A DNA stretch of 64,000 nt from Neurospora tetrasperma FGSC 2508 (Eukaryota > Ascomycota > Sordariomycetes > Sordariales > Sordariaceae). A program made the translations under genes and the position numbers. Below are positions 1 to 10,970 of this stretch, piece by piece; the first letter of the stretch is position 1; the number at the start of each line of letters is the position of its first letter. The notes beneath the pieces are model-generated. The model searched no databases. It was given only the letters and a program-made list of their open reading frames with translations, and was not told the origin of the DNA. The stretch lies in the NCBI RefSeq assembly GCF_000213175.1, contig NW_009799103.1:2508033-2572032 (forward strand), given 5' to 3'.

Positions 1-1010
1 CTGATCCCACCTACCTAGCCGCCGTCCATGATTTCGAGCAAAGGCAATCAAGGACCCGAGAAAGCCGGAAAGCTGCTCGCCCACTTTCACAGATCGACCC
101 TATTGCTTCGATACCGGGCACTCGTCTTGGTCCCCATCACCAAATGCAGGAGTACTATCAAGTACCCGGATATTATGGTCCAGCTCAACCATCAACGCCA
201 CCCCGGCAGCAGCAACGACGGTCCCGGTCCGGGTCGAGACCTGTTGGGGAGAGGGGTCAATCGGCACCACCACCTACCGGTGATAACCCCTGGGGTGTAG
301 GATTGGCGGGGGAAGAGGCGGCGGGACCATCGAATTCAATAGCAGAGCTGTCCCCACGTCCTCCGTCGGATGTTTGGAAAGCCCTACCAGCGGCCCCAAA
401 TCGGTTTCGTCTCGGAGAGGCCGGTATGCCATGGTCATCACCAACGGTTTTCGAAACAGGGGCGGGTTCACAGAATGATGATGTCTCCGACCACCCATCG
501 GGCCATCACCGTCAGCACAGCATACCTAGTTTCCATCCGGATAATGAAGCATTCATCTACGAAGCTAGCCCTGTCACAGGCATCTCTGTTTTCTCGCCTG
601 GACCAAGCAAATTACAAGATTGTGAAGATTCCGAGCCGGGCAGTGTACGAGATCTAGAGGAACTATCAGCAGCAATGGTGACGGTGGACAACGGCTTTGA
701 GAACCAGTGGTGGAATCAAGGGCAACGTCGAAGCATGATCTTACCAGCTCCAAACGAAGAACCGCCATCCTTCGACAAAAGGATCTCCGCAAGATCACTC
801 GGCTGGGCGGTAGCGAACAGCAACAATACGCCACCGCGGGAGGAGATACCCGGTACGATGCCCAGTATCGCTGCATGCGACATTGTTTCGCCTCTTTCCG
901 AGTACTCGACACTAGCCTTCAATTCACCACAGTCTCACCATTCGCTTCACCGTTCGATGTCGACAAGGTCGGAGGAGTTGTGGTTGACTACCAGGGATTT
1001 GTGTGGATGA
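1..1010 (+). CDS. C-terminal part of an unrecognised low-complexity protein
   Basis: The reading frame is already open at base 3 and continues to a TGA at 1008-1010, so this is the last exon (or its end) of a gene that starts before the window. About 335 residues are visible. They are rich in Pro, Ser, Gly and Gln, with an Arg/Ser/Gln-rich stretch near the first visible Met (base 144). I see no enzymatic motif or obvious membrane segment. The C-terminus has short, more ordered segments, including VDNGFENQWWNQG and a tail containing RSMSTRSEELWL, which look like conserved linear motifs rather than random sequence. It is convergent with the formamidase gene. I do not recognise the family. A long cytoplasmic tail of a membrane or signalling protein is one possibility, but that is a guess. 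Confidence 0.6.
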   Translation, partial: DPTYLAAVHDFEQRQSRTRESRKAARPLSQIDPIASIPGTRLGPHHQMQEYYQVPGYYGPAQPSTPPRQQQRRSRSGSRPVGERGQSAPPPTGDNPWGVGLAGEEAAGPSNSIAELSPRPPSDVWKALPAAPNRFRLGEAGMPWSSPTVFETGAGSQNDDVSDHPSGHHRQHSIPSFHPDNEAFIYEASPVTGISVFSPGPSKLQDCEDSEPGSVRDLEELSAAMVTVDNGFENQWWNQGQRRSMILPAPNEEPPSFDKRISARSLGWAVANSNNTPPREEIPGTMPSIAACDIVSPLSEYSTLAFNSPQSHHSLHRSMSTRSEELWLTTRDLCG

Positions 1011-2898
1011 TATTTTGTGTTCCTACGTGTCTTTGCTGAGGGGTCCGTTGATGGCCAGCGCAATGCAGGAACATAGCCTTTTTACGGAGTAAATGCTTAG
1101 GGCACACTCAAGTATTACAGATGGTGATATACTTGAGCCTTGGAGCATGTGTAGTGACGGAAAAAATCTAGCTGTAATCACAGATGGTTATTCATGGTTA
1201 GGCGTTTTGGCATACTTTTTTTTTTTTTTCCTGCTGTCCTTTACATCTTTATTTGTATTTTTTTCCGGACACTTTTCCACACGGTCGTCAACGCAAGGGA
1301 CCGTGTAAATCCGAAGCTGTACTGGGAAATAGGAGCTAGATCCGGAAGAGTGCAATATGTTCTTTTCTGCGCTTAACCAAGGAAAGATGATGCGTTCTCC
1401 TTCTTCTTCTTCTTCCCTCCCTTTCTTTCTTTTCCTTTTCTTCAAGTTTTTTCCTGAATTTCTTTTATCATCATCTCTATTCTTACCCATCACATCTCAT
1501 ACTCGCAAGAGGGAGGGGAGAAGGCCCCGGGTTTGTCCGTTGTTACCATGTCATTTCACTGCCACCCCCCTCTCCCGATCCACATTTTAGTCTGCATGAA
1601 GCCTAAATATCGACGCCCAACACAGAAAGAAAATCAAGGAAAGAAAGAAGGGGATGGCAGCACATCTTAGGAAACATAACAACCGTCATGTCATCCTGAG
1701 CCTATCATTGACTGTTTTTCTCCGAGGGCAGTTTGACTGTCATGAATTGAGGTAGTCGACCGAGATTAAATCACCACGTTTCTTCGGGAGGAAGCCGAGC
1801 CAAGCTGCGGCGCACACGGCCTTCCTTGGTGGGCCATCGGGCGTTTGGTAGACAGCATCATGTTCATTGTTTCATAACCTGTACTACGCAACAATGGGTG
1901 AAAGGGACCGGACCTGGGCCGAATGGCGTATCAAAGGGTAGAGAATTGTGTTGCCTAGCCCCATTCGCCTCCACCAGTCCAGTCAAGTGTCCATTGGTGT
2001 CCAGCGGTGGTGCTCCCGAATTTAAGACACAGGCGAAAGGCGGCTTAATTCGAAGCTGCATCTCATCGCCGTCGGGTAGCTTGATAGGTATGTCTTGCAT
2101 TGAAAGGCAATAAAGATACGAGAGACTAGTATCAGTACAAATAGTATCCCTGATGTCCTCCTCGTCTGAAAATCCGTGTCTCCCCTGCGTAGATAGGCAC
2201 GTGGACTGCCGTACCGGCAGGGCTGAAGAGAACAGACTGATGTTATGTCTACAGTAGCTTCGTTCAGTAACAGTCAAGCAGTTCGAGACGAGTTCCAGTA
2301 GTGTAGAGATCTACAGTCGGTAGAATGATTTATGAAACCCGCAGGGATTCACAAATTGGCTTCTGGAAGATGTCAGGTCAAAAAATGGAAAATGCCGTCG
2401 AGCAGGAGGAAAGGAGGAATGAATGTCGCACATGGACAACTCCAGGCTTCCGCATTCTCAAAAACATCTGATCCCTCCCGTCCCTGGTCATAACAATCAA
2501 TCCCCACTTTCTTCTGTCGAATGTCCACACGAATGGATTCCCTTCGGGCGCTAGCGAAGATCGTGGAGACAGGAACTACGAACGGTACATAAGGAATGTA
2601 CCTGTTTCTTGCGTTTCATCTGCCTCCTTCCACCACGGTTTCTGGCGGTTATCTTTTTTTCTTTTTTTTCTTTTTTTTTCTCGCTCGCTTCGCACTTTCA
2701 CAAAGATCTGGTCGCGATTTGTTTCGTTTCAATCATCATGTGTGTACTTACACCCTAATACACGATTCGTCTTTCAAAAGCCGTGGAAACAGTCGTTCGG
2801 AAAATGCGTTCCAACTAAAATTCACCCACTCATTTTCATCAACTATGTTTACCTATCCTACAGCCAAAACTTCTCTCGCACCACCCTCACCTCCTCCT
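1011..2898. other. Convergent intergenic region
   Basis: This region lies between the stop of the unknown gene and the stop of the formamidase gene, so it should hold both 3' UTRs. It contains a T-run near 1219, a pyrimidine-rich CTT tract near 1398-1445 and mixed T-runs near 2651-2680. A 137-codon open frame on the minus strand (1864-2277) has no recognisable motif, and I do not call it a gene. Confidence 0.6.
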
Positions 2899-4498
2899 CT
2901 ACTCCTTATAAGTCAACCCACCACCAAAGCTGATTTGACTGTTCTTTCCTCCGTTTGTGACCTTCCCCTCAGTAACGCCCGTCTCGAACGCACATCTACC
3001 GAGATCTCTCTTGGTCTCTCCGGCCTTGAGCGCTGCGGCGGGGGAGATGTCAAAGTCAAAGATATCCATTGGCAGACCGAGCGTTGTGCAGGCATTGGGC
3101 ACATCCACGATACCGGCCACGTGGCCCTGGATGGGCGCGCACGAGAGCAGCAGGTAGATCTGGTAGTCGGAGTAGCCAAAGCGGCGGAGGTACTCGATGC
3201 AGCGCAGGACGGTCTGGCGGTAGGCGACTGTTACGTCCATGTAATCTGTCGAAAGCATGCGTAGTCAGCACCGAAGTTTGATGACGGTAATGGGACTGGG
3301 ATAGTTGAAGGGGGGGGGGGGGGGGGGAACAAAAACGTACGCTGCTTCCCATGCTCATCAACAGAGAACCCCTCAAAGTAGATATACCTGCCTGGTCCAA
3401 AGCTAGGCTCGACCGGACCCGGGATGTAAATAGGGCTCTTGAGCCCCATACCCTCCACCCCGTTCTTGATCACCTTGAAGTTAATAGTGATCACGCCGGC
3501 CATCTCAATAGCGCCGCAGAATGAAATCTCGCCATCGCCCTGCGAGAAGTGCAAATCACCCACACTGAACTTGGCCCCGGGCACATGGACGGGGAGGTAC
3601 ACCTTGGATCCCCTGCTCAAGTTCTTGATGTCGCAGTTTCCTCCATGCTCCGGCCTTCCGGGGACCGTTCTCGCACCCTCCTTGGCCACTTTTTCAGCAA
3701 TTTCCTTGCTGGCCGCGCCGGCGTGCGTGTTGATGGGCTGCGGCAGATGAGCCACGTCGCGATCGGCGAGCTTGTTGGCAGCCACCAGCTCGCCCTCACG
3801 CTTGTTCCACGTGGCCAACACCTCGGCCGAGGGAGCGCAACCGATGATGCCCGGGTGGATCAAGCCGGCGAACTTGACGCCGGGGATGTGGCGCGAGGTG
3901 GCGTAGATGCCCTCAAAGTCCCAGATGGCTTTGGCCGCTGAGGGGTAGATTTCGTCTAGGAAGCCGCCCTGTGCCACTCTCTCAGTCAGCAACAGTTTTA
4001 CTTCCACCAACACCAAGAGGGGAAGGAAAAAGAGAGAAAGAGGAACATACCCCATTTGCCTTATCAAAGATACCCGTAAAGCCCCATGGCCGGTCCTGGA
4101 ACGGCTGCACATCCATGATCTCTACCAGCAACAAGTCGCCCGGCTGGGCGCCCTCAACCTCAAAGGGGCCAGACAAGTAGTGGATCTTGGTCAGATCGAC
4201 GTTCTTCATGTCGTCTGCCGAATCATTGTTGCCGATTTGTCCGCCTGTCCAGTCGACGCACTCGATCTTCACGGTTTCGCCGTCCTTGATGGAGCCGGCG
4301 AACGGGATGTCTGGGTGCCATCTGTTCTGTTTAAGGGTGGGAAGAGGGTAGAACGGTTTTGTCAGTTTTTTTAATCTTGACTTGTCTGACAAGGTTTGGA
4401 TAGAAAGAGACGGAATCACTAACATGAAGTTGAGGCTGTTCGGAGGCGGGCTTGTCAAAGTCGACTTTGCAGACGGTTCGGATCTCGGTTTTGCCCAT
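2899..4498 (-). CDS. Formamidase (acetamidase/formamidase family)
   Basis: The product hydrolyses formamide to formate and ammonia, a cytosolic nitrogen-scavenging reaction. Four exons join in frame: 4424-4498, 4051-4326, 3341-3968 and 2899-3245, giving 441 residues, the expected size for fungal FmdS-type enzymes. The start is the Met of MGKTEIRTV; the frame upstream has no in-frame ATG before a stop. Family hallmarks are the N-terminal RWHPDIPFAGSIKDGE segment, the central GLIHPGIIGCAPS segment, and KFSVGDLHFSQGDGE with its conserved His/Asp/Glu. Introns are 97, 82 and 95 bp. Intron 3 carries an 18-base C run on the coding strand (plus-strand G run at 3310-3327), a likely polymorphic or error-prone site. 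The family call is secure. Substrate preference for formamide over acetamide is inferred from overall resemblance to fungal formamidases. Confidence 0.93.
3310..3327. repeat. 18-base G homopolymer inside a formamidase intron
   Basis: An uninterrupted run of 18 G on the plus strand lies in intron 3 of the formamidase gene, a few bases downstream of the donor. It reads as poly-C on the transcribed mRNA. Confidence 0.95.
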
Positions 4499-5458
4499 AT
4501 TGTCTGTCTGTTTCCTTGTTGTTTCTGACTGAAAATTGGTAGGTACAGTGGAGAGTGACGAGTCAGTATCTGGCAAAAAGTGCTCGCAGGGAACCCGATG
4601 TTGAAGACGAGATTTAAGGGCAGAATTTTAAGCAGGTGACAAAAGGTAAGCTCATATCCCGTAGAGAGGATGTCGTATTTATATGTACAATCTTATACCT
4701 CTTCTCTAGCATAATCACCTACCCATGTATCATCGTCAATGGCTCCAAAGGTCATAGACGATTTCCTTGCTAAACCCCCGCATCCTGTTGGCGATATCGG
4801 TGCGGTACTTGGCTTCCAGATATCTCAGCAGTTTCGATAGTTCCTCTTGGAAACGCTGATCAACAGGACTAGTATGCTCGCAATTACCAAATCTTAAAGG
4901 GCGATTGGTGTCACCATTATTGTCGGGTCGAGCCAAAGGAGAATCCATTGGAGATAAGTAAATGTCGATAACCTTATCATATCCCGAATGACACCCGCGT
5001 TGTTCCCGACCTTGAGGAGTGCCCCGCTCGCCCCTCAATCCAAGCCGAGCTACTCCCGTCCTGTCCCGGCACTTACTATGGACGGCAATTTGCGATAAGA
5101 TAGGGAAGAGGCATCCCGATAGAGACATTTGGACTTTCAAATATTGCGCGAGTCGTAATAGTCGTGGCCTATCTATGGATCCATGAACATGTGAGTGTAT
5201 GCTTTTTGTCATAGAATCCCTTATATAGGCCTACATGGAATGTGTAGTGTACTCTTGCTTACATCGTTACTTGACGGAATTCAACTACATGCAGTTTCAA
5301 GATGACAAGAAGGGACAATAGTCTATGTAATGATACAATTCAAGTTATGCTTAGGCAGGCTGTGATGTGTAGGATCTGGAGTCGCTTTTGTAATTTCATA
5401 TGCCAACTTACACCAGTGATGTTAGGTGTGGGTCCTGGCAAAGTCGCCAAGATACAAA
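4499..5458. other. Formamidase upstream region with a doubtful open frame
   Basis: The region lies upstream of the formamidase start and downstream of the UsgS-like gene, which is on the same strand. It should hold the formamidase promoter and leader and the 3' UTR of the UsgS-like gene. The only open frame of note is 4736-5212 on the minus strand, listed separately. Confidence 0.5.
4736..5212 (-). CDS. Possible hypothetical protein, 158 codons
   Basis: This is an ATG-initiated open frame in the formamidase upstream region, on the same strand. The last 80 or so residues (a stretch with RFQEELSKLLRYLEAKYR near the end) look helical and protein-like. The first half is Arg/Gly-rich and unconvincing. 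I see no domain and no splice-extended partner exon. It could equally be a chance frame within the formamidase 5' region, so I give it low weight. Confidence 0.22.
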   Translation of the reverse strand: MTKSIHSHVHGSIDRPRLLRLAQYLKVQMSLSGCLFPILSQIAVHSKCRDRTGVARLGLRGERGTPQGREQRGCHSGYDKVIDIYLSPMDSPLARPDNNGDTNRPLRFGNCEHTSPVDQRFQEELSKLLRYLEAKYRTDIANRMRGFSKEIVYDLWSH

Positions 5459-6892
5459 TCAGAGTTCCGTCTTAGGGTTCGGGTCATGGATCGAATACGG
5501 AGGCGGTTTGTCATGGATGCTGTCCATGTTTGCCAACGACAAGTTGAGGAACTTCTGCTTGTTCCTCCATTCGAGTTGGCTCTCGGCGAACCCGCTGGAC
5601 TCTGACGGCGGCGGAGGCGGGTCGGATACCTTGGTGATCAGATAGGCCGCGCTCTGTATCATCGAATTAGCACTATACATGACTAGGCTTGAGGTGGGAT
5701 AACTCACAGCTTCAGCAATGCCATAAATCAAGACTCCAAGAAGAGGAACACGGAGTAGGATGTAGAATCCAATACCGAACCCAAACAGGAGACCTTCACG
5801 GCTGCGGAACCACTTTCTCTTTTGCTCACTAGTGAACCGGATTCTGGCAAAATACGGCTCCAACAGCTCCCTCACAAGACTCCTTGAGGAAAAGTAGCTC
5901 TGCAGGAAGATAACGAGGTACCTCCTGGGCAGGAGGATGCCGGTGCCGAAGATGACGGAGGCAGGGCCAAGACCTACTGCCCTGTTGAATGTCCAAAAAC
6001 TGGCTGCCGGAAGGACGAAACGGCCAACATAAGGCAGGTATGAGGCCGCAAAGACGGCGAGCGAAATGGCGCCTTTCCTGGCGAACCGGTAGATAAACAT
6101 GGAGATATTCTCAGCGGTGCTTGTCGAGTTCGTGGTGCCGTCTCTGACCGAGTACTGGCGCAGGTTCGGGTAGTACATGGGTCGAAGCTTGCTAGGGTCC
6201 TCGTCATGCTTATGCTTGTTGACATAGGTTGTATCTACCCATCGGATTGAGTCCATGAATCTATGGAGCGACTGGTTAGCAGACTCTCCTGAGAAGTGGA
6301 AGTACGCCATATGGGAACATACAGATCATCCAACGTGGGAGTGACATATCGCATCAAACTCATGAAAAAAAGGGGGGCTTGGAGAACATGTTCCTCAACG
6401 AAGCCCAGCCCGCCCACCAATTTGTCGTCCCAGGTAGCATTGCGTAGATCGATCCCAAAGGACAGGAACCAGAGTAGGACCCTGATGCCGATGATCTAAG
6501 AAAAGAAGTGTCAGAACAAGCAAGCATACGCAAGCTACCTATATGGGCGGGGAGAGAGGAACTCCATACAGGTATGGATATGAGCAAGCGGATGAGAATG
6601 CCAGCAGCTACAGCAATGGCGGCCTGTTTGTAGTGTCGTGAGGTGAAGATGCCGGGATTCTGCAGTGCCCGTTGGGCTATGTAGGCGCAAGATGTCAGTA
6701 CCTAGGTAGGCAATGTGGGCAGACCCGGGAGACAGGCGCACCACGGGATTATAACATACCACCAACAAGCGTCAGCTGGGCACCTCTGATAATGGCATTG
6801 AGGTCGAAGTGGGAGATGTCGAACTTTCGTTTTACTTGTTCGGCTACAACGTCGAAGGACTGCCGCCTTTCGAGCCTGTCGGCGGTAGCCAT
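5459..6892 (-). CDS. UsgS-like multi-pass membrane protein
   Basis: Five exons join in frame: 6760-6892, 6570-6676, 6323-6495, 5708-6260 and 5459-5653, giving 386 residues. The start is the ATG at 6892 (MATADRLERR). The pattern fits the fungal family annotated as transmembrane protein UsgS, whose molecular role is unknown to me. It has an N-terminal amphipathic part ending AIIRGAQLTLVG, then ALQNPGIF and RHYKQAAIAVAAGI, followed by several hydrophobic segments. These lie roughly at residues 62-80, 81-97, 190-215, 225-245 and 290-320. The C-terminal 65 residues, in their own exon, are hydrophilic and Pro-rich with a PPPPPS run, so probably cytosolic. Introns are 54-83 bp with normal GT...AG ends. 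The family assignment comes from recalled motifs and is likely but not certain. The coding status is solid because all four junctions preserve frame. Confidence 0.85.
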
Positions 6893-8001
6893 GGCGATCG
6901 ATGGACTATCGGGTGTAGATAGATGGATGTGTCCCGTTCGTGTGGACGATGACTGAAGTCGTTTGGAATGTTTAGATCGGATGAAAATGATTGCGACAAA
7001 CGCCGGGTGGAGGGGAGGACCTGGGACTGCGCGACGGGAAGAGCTGACGCCTCGAGCCCCGGTCTTTGCACATGCCAAAATATGATGTCAACAGCCCACC
7101 GTGCCCGCTTTGTGGACCGTGCTCGGAGGCTCCGGCAACGTCGCGCTAAGCCAAAAAAAGACGTTATCCGCACGGCATACACTGTTCCCCCTGGCTTTGT
7201 TAAGGACAGGCTTCACAAAGTGGTACTGGCAGATGGCTATCTACACTACCTAACAACCGCCGTGGAATCTGGTAGTTACTAATGACTATAGTACCAATAA
7301 ACCTCATCAAGCGCGATAAACGCCAACGATCGGATGACCCGACCGGACGGAACACGGAGCGCATTGCTAGGTAGGTACTGTACTGCTTTGACATCTCTTA
7401 TGAAAAGAGCGAACGGATGAGAAACAGCCCGAGAATCGGCTTTTGTTTCCTGTTACTCAGCGGGTCCCTCCAATTCCATACGTATTTAAATTCCCCCTGG
7501 CGTTAGCGTCCGGCCTGCCGACCGACCTATGCCCGCTGCGTCTTCCCTACGTGGATACTACTACTAGACTAGTGTCTAGTCTAGCACTGGTGCAAACACT
7601 GTCACCGTCCAATTTATCGAAATAATTCTTTCCCACGATTTCCGCCCCTAGAATCTCCTTTGTCAAGACTCCCGTCTTGATCTCTTCAACCAGCTGTTGT
7701 TGATGTCGTTGCTTTCCGAAACCTACCTGCAAGCCATTACCACCCAGCGACGACGCTGAGCGCTTCGCGTTGACCCAGCGTAGCACTGTGACGTCGGCTG
7801 GCCAGACATCGAGAACTAAATCGTGCCATTTTGTGACAGCCTCAGCGACTCGCTCTGACCGGAAACACCACCCACGCGCCGACGACCAGTACCGTATAAT
7901 ATTGTCCGATTTCCCTCCGACCGCAGCTTCTCCATGTGCTGAGTCTAGCCGTCTTTCCTCCGCGTCACGATGCTCTCCGCGACATCATAAAGCTGCGAAC
8001 A
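6893..8001. promoter_or_regulatory. Divergent promoter region, UsgS-like gene and INP1
   Basis: About 1.1 kb separates the two start codons of this head-to-head pair. It should contain both promoters and leaders. I see no TATA box I would trust. It includes one copy of the CTACACTA octamer (7242-7249) and two short uORFs close to INP1, listed separately. Confidence 0.6.
7934..7990 (+). promoter_or_regulatory. Two tiny uORFs just upstream of INP1
   Basis: ATG TGC TGA at 7934-7942 (2 codons) and a 6-codon frame at 7970-7990 ending in TAA lie immediately before the INP1 start at 8002. Only 11 bases separate the second uORF from the main ATG. They matter only if the transcript starts upstream of 7934, which the sequence cannot show. 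Confidence 0.5.
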
Positions 8002-10153
8002 ATGGAGTTCTCGAATCCCTTCGCCGATACGGCTCCGCGCCGCAACTTTACGGCTCCTATAGACTCTCAGATCCAAAGACCGTCTACATCAGCAGGAGAA
8101 ACAAGCCATGCCCTAGTCGATACGCTCTACAGTCACCCTTCGGTCAAAATCATATCCTTTACTGCTGGGAACCGGCCCCCGACCCTCGGTCCCACTCCTC
8201 CTAATACCCCTACCAGCGTCGAGCCGGGCTCTCTGCCGTGGTCTTCCCATCTGGAGAGGACCATTGCAGTCGGTATGTCCGTAAACTGGAGCGTGTGTGG
8301 TTTCGGAAGTCTGACAATATCACATTACAGGACATTTCAGAATATACCGTGCCCCTGGCTCGATCACCTTTCTCAACTGCGGTTCTGCCCTACAACCGAT
8401 ATTTCCAAAAAGCCAGGCTTGGTGTGTTGATGAGGACTCGAGCAAATTCATCCTACAAATTCGGAGGCCCCAGTACTGGCGCATCGAGGTACCTGTTGAC
8501 GACCCGGAGGATGTACGACGCGCGCAGCTTCTGCGTGAGGTTTTCGACCAAATCCTACAATTCGAAAAGACTGAATGCCCTTTTCAGCGATCCTTTACCG
8601 TCGAGCTACCCGAACGTCCGCAGACGCCGGTTATTAAGAAACCGTGGACTCCTGTTAGGAGATCTAGTGAATCCATCATTCCCACCCCGGTCAGCGCGAT
8701 CACCATACCCGCCCAGATTGCCCGTGTACACCGAGGTCCGCCTAAAGATGACACTATCAGAGTGCGCAAGAGAAGAGCGACTGGTACCACAAGCCAGTCA
8801 ACCTTACCCACCAGCGATGATCTGTTTAGAATACAGGAGCATAACATCGTTTCGGTACCCGACATTACACTCTCAAGTCAGCCGGAGGAGGAACCACAGC
8901 AGCCAGAGTCGTTGTCTTCGCGGAATTTCACAAGGACCCCTCTTATACCAAGCGGCCAGCAAACTAGTCATTCTGTTGCCGCACCCCCACAGCTAACGTT
9001 GATTACTGCACCGCACTTTACTGAGCCATCATCCATACATCAACTGGACGGCCATGCGCCAGAAATACCCGGATCACAGTCTTCGGTAACCTCCCGCGAC
9101 TCTTTCCACAGTGTACGGTCATGCAACTCTCATATTTTCCCCCCTTCCCCACCCTTATCCAAGCCGACGTCTCCTTCAGGCTCTTCCTGTCCACCTGGAA
9201 AGAGGAACGAACCAGCCGCAGACTCATCAACCCTTACGTTAGATAAGGCAAATCAATCTAACATGTCCCAGACATCGGATACCAGCCCGGTAGCAATTGA
9301 TCGAAGCGCCACCTCCAGCTCGACATTTCACGGCACAGCTCCCTCGTCTACCCATGACATCGACTCTCCATGTAGCCCAACAACAACAGGACTGATATTA
9401 GTTACTCCGTCGCCCAACGCATCACCGACTTCCCGTTCCCGATCTCCCTCCGTCAGCAGTCGTCGCTCTCTCATCCGCGGCCGTCCAACAACAAGCAGCA
9501 GCATATCCCCCAGTAGGAGAGCGCTTTCACCCCTACCACGCGCTGCGGATTTGTTTGCGCCTCGTCGAAGGGCGCCCTCTACCAGCAAGCTCGAAGTGGT
9601 GCGCAAGCTACCCATGACGGTCATCAATAAGTCCTTCGAAATCTTGATGGCGCCTCCCACACACTTGATGAGCCTCATGCTTACCGTTGCGGCGCGCATC
9701 ACCGCTGGACAAAAGAGCGGCGCGGTCTTGGGATCCGGCGAGGGAGGCGAGAGGATACCCGTGCAGTGGGATCTTTCGGACGAGACGGAGGACAACAGCA
9801 GTTTCCCCCAACGGAAACCGTCAGCAGCAACAACGCTGTTTTCATCAGTGAGAAGGTGGAGTGTGTCTCACGTGAGTAATGATGACGACCACCTGCCCCC
9901 GCATATGCGCGGGCGGGAAAGGGGGATGAGCTTGAAGATGGCGGGGAGTTTCCCGGAGTCGGATGAGGAGGGCGAGCACGACGATGGCGATGGCGGCAGC
10001 ACTTCGGATTTCACACATGGTTCTCACGAGCCCACAGCTCGACGAAATGGTGCTCTCAAAGCCGACGATGGGTTGAGGCTCGATGGTGCCGGGATTGGAG
10101 TACCAGAAGACGATCCCCAGTTCGATTGGAATCAGAGCATGGGAGTGGATTAA
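8002..10153 (+). CDS. INP1: Inheritance of peroxisomes protein 1 (Inp1-like)
   Basis: Inp1 is a peripheral peroxisomal protein that anchors peroxisomes to the cell cortex through Pex3, controlling their retention and inheritance. Two exons (8002-8272 and 8331-10153, intron of 58 bp) give 697 residues. The intron falls in the codon before HFRIYRAPG, and splicing restores the family's conserved core at about residues 90-190. That core includes FLNCGSALQPI, the SQAWCVDED segment and LQIRRPQYWRIEVP, the Inp1 signature. After the core come long Ser/Thr/Pro-rich, probably disordered sequences. A short hydrophobic segment (LMSLMLTVAARITAG) lies near residues 535-555, with acidic and basic patches in the tail. 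The start at MEFSNPFADTAPR is preferred because upstream frames carry only tiny uORFs. The assignment rests on the core domain; the disordered flanks are not informative. Confidence 0.88.
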
Positions 10154-10970
10154 ATGGTGTGCTTACGTGGAGGTTCGGCATCTTACGACTGCTTTGAATA
10201 AGATGGAGCAAGATCTAGCAACCAAACCCCCCTCAGCCCACAACACAAATGTGGAAAGGGTTGTTGTACCTGTACCAGTACTACTTTGTTCCTATAATTC
10301 GGTGTTTTAATGGAGAGGGAAAGGGAGGGGGGCGTTTTCAGGGAACCTGGGTATGCATGGGATAGATAGATACCCTGTTTCGATGTCCCTTTAATAGGTG
10401 GTGGATATTAAGGCTCAGGCGCTCTAAAAGCGGCGAGAGGGGGATCAAAGGTCGAGGCCGAGACCAAGGGAGAGGTAGAGCAGGAGTGTGTTTGGATACC
10501 CGGACGTAGGTGAAGCGAAAGGTATCACCGTCTAGGAGCAAAGAGGGAGCAGCCCTGCCATAAGCTGAGGTTAATGGCGTGCTAGTCTGTGACATGCAAG
10601 TCATGAAAAACCATACTACTAGCTAGAAAGAAATCAGCGCGATACTGGCACCATTGCATAGTCGAAAAGTATTATATTTCGGTTTAGTTTGCAGCTTTGA
10701 AAGGCTGGCATCATATATGGAACCCCGTATAGAGAATGGACACAGCAACCATCCCAATCTAGCTAGCCACCCATAACGAATGCCTTACCAAGTAGATATA
10801 GGGAAGGCAGTAGAATGCATCCCCTTTTGTTTCAAGCCATAGCTGTTCCGTTTTATGCATATCGGGGCTGTCTTGATCGGACTGCACCCTCCTGCTACCT
10901 ACAAAAGTAATTATCGAATCTACCTTAAGCTGTCCATGTGTTTAACTTTGATTTCTGCTTATACATGACA
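10154..10970. other. Convergent intergenic region, INP1 and SDS23
   Basis: The 3' ends of INP1 (plus) and the SDS23-like gene (minus) face each other here. I see no gene, only AT-rich stretches compatible with two 3' UTRs. Confidence 0.6.

Noticed and set aside
1864-2277. 137-codon minus-strand frame between the unknown gene and formamidase
   Set aside because: Parts look protein-like, but there is no domain, the N-terminus is weak and it lies in a convergent 3' region. Not enough to call a gene.
2596-3264. 222-codon plus-strand frame over the formamidase 3' end
   Set aside because: Most of it is the antisense of formamidase exon 4. The upstream part is T-rich low complexity.
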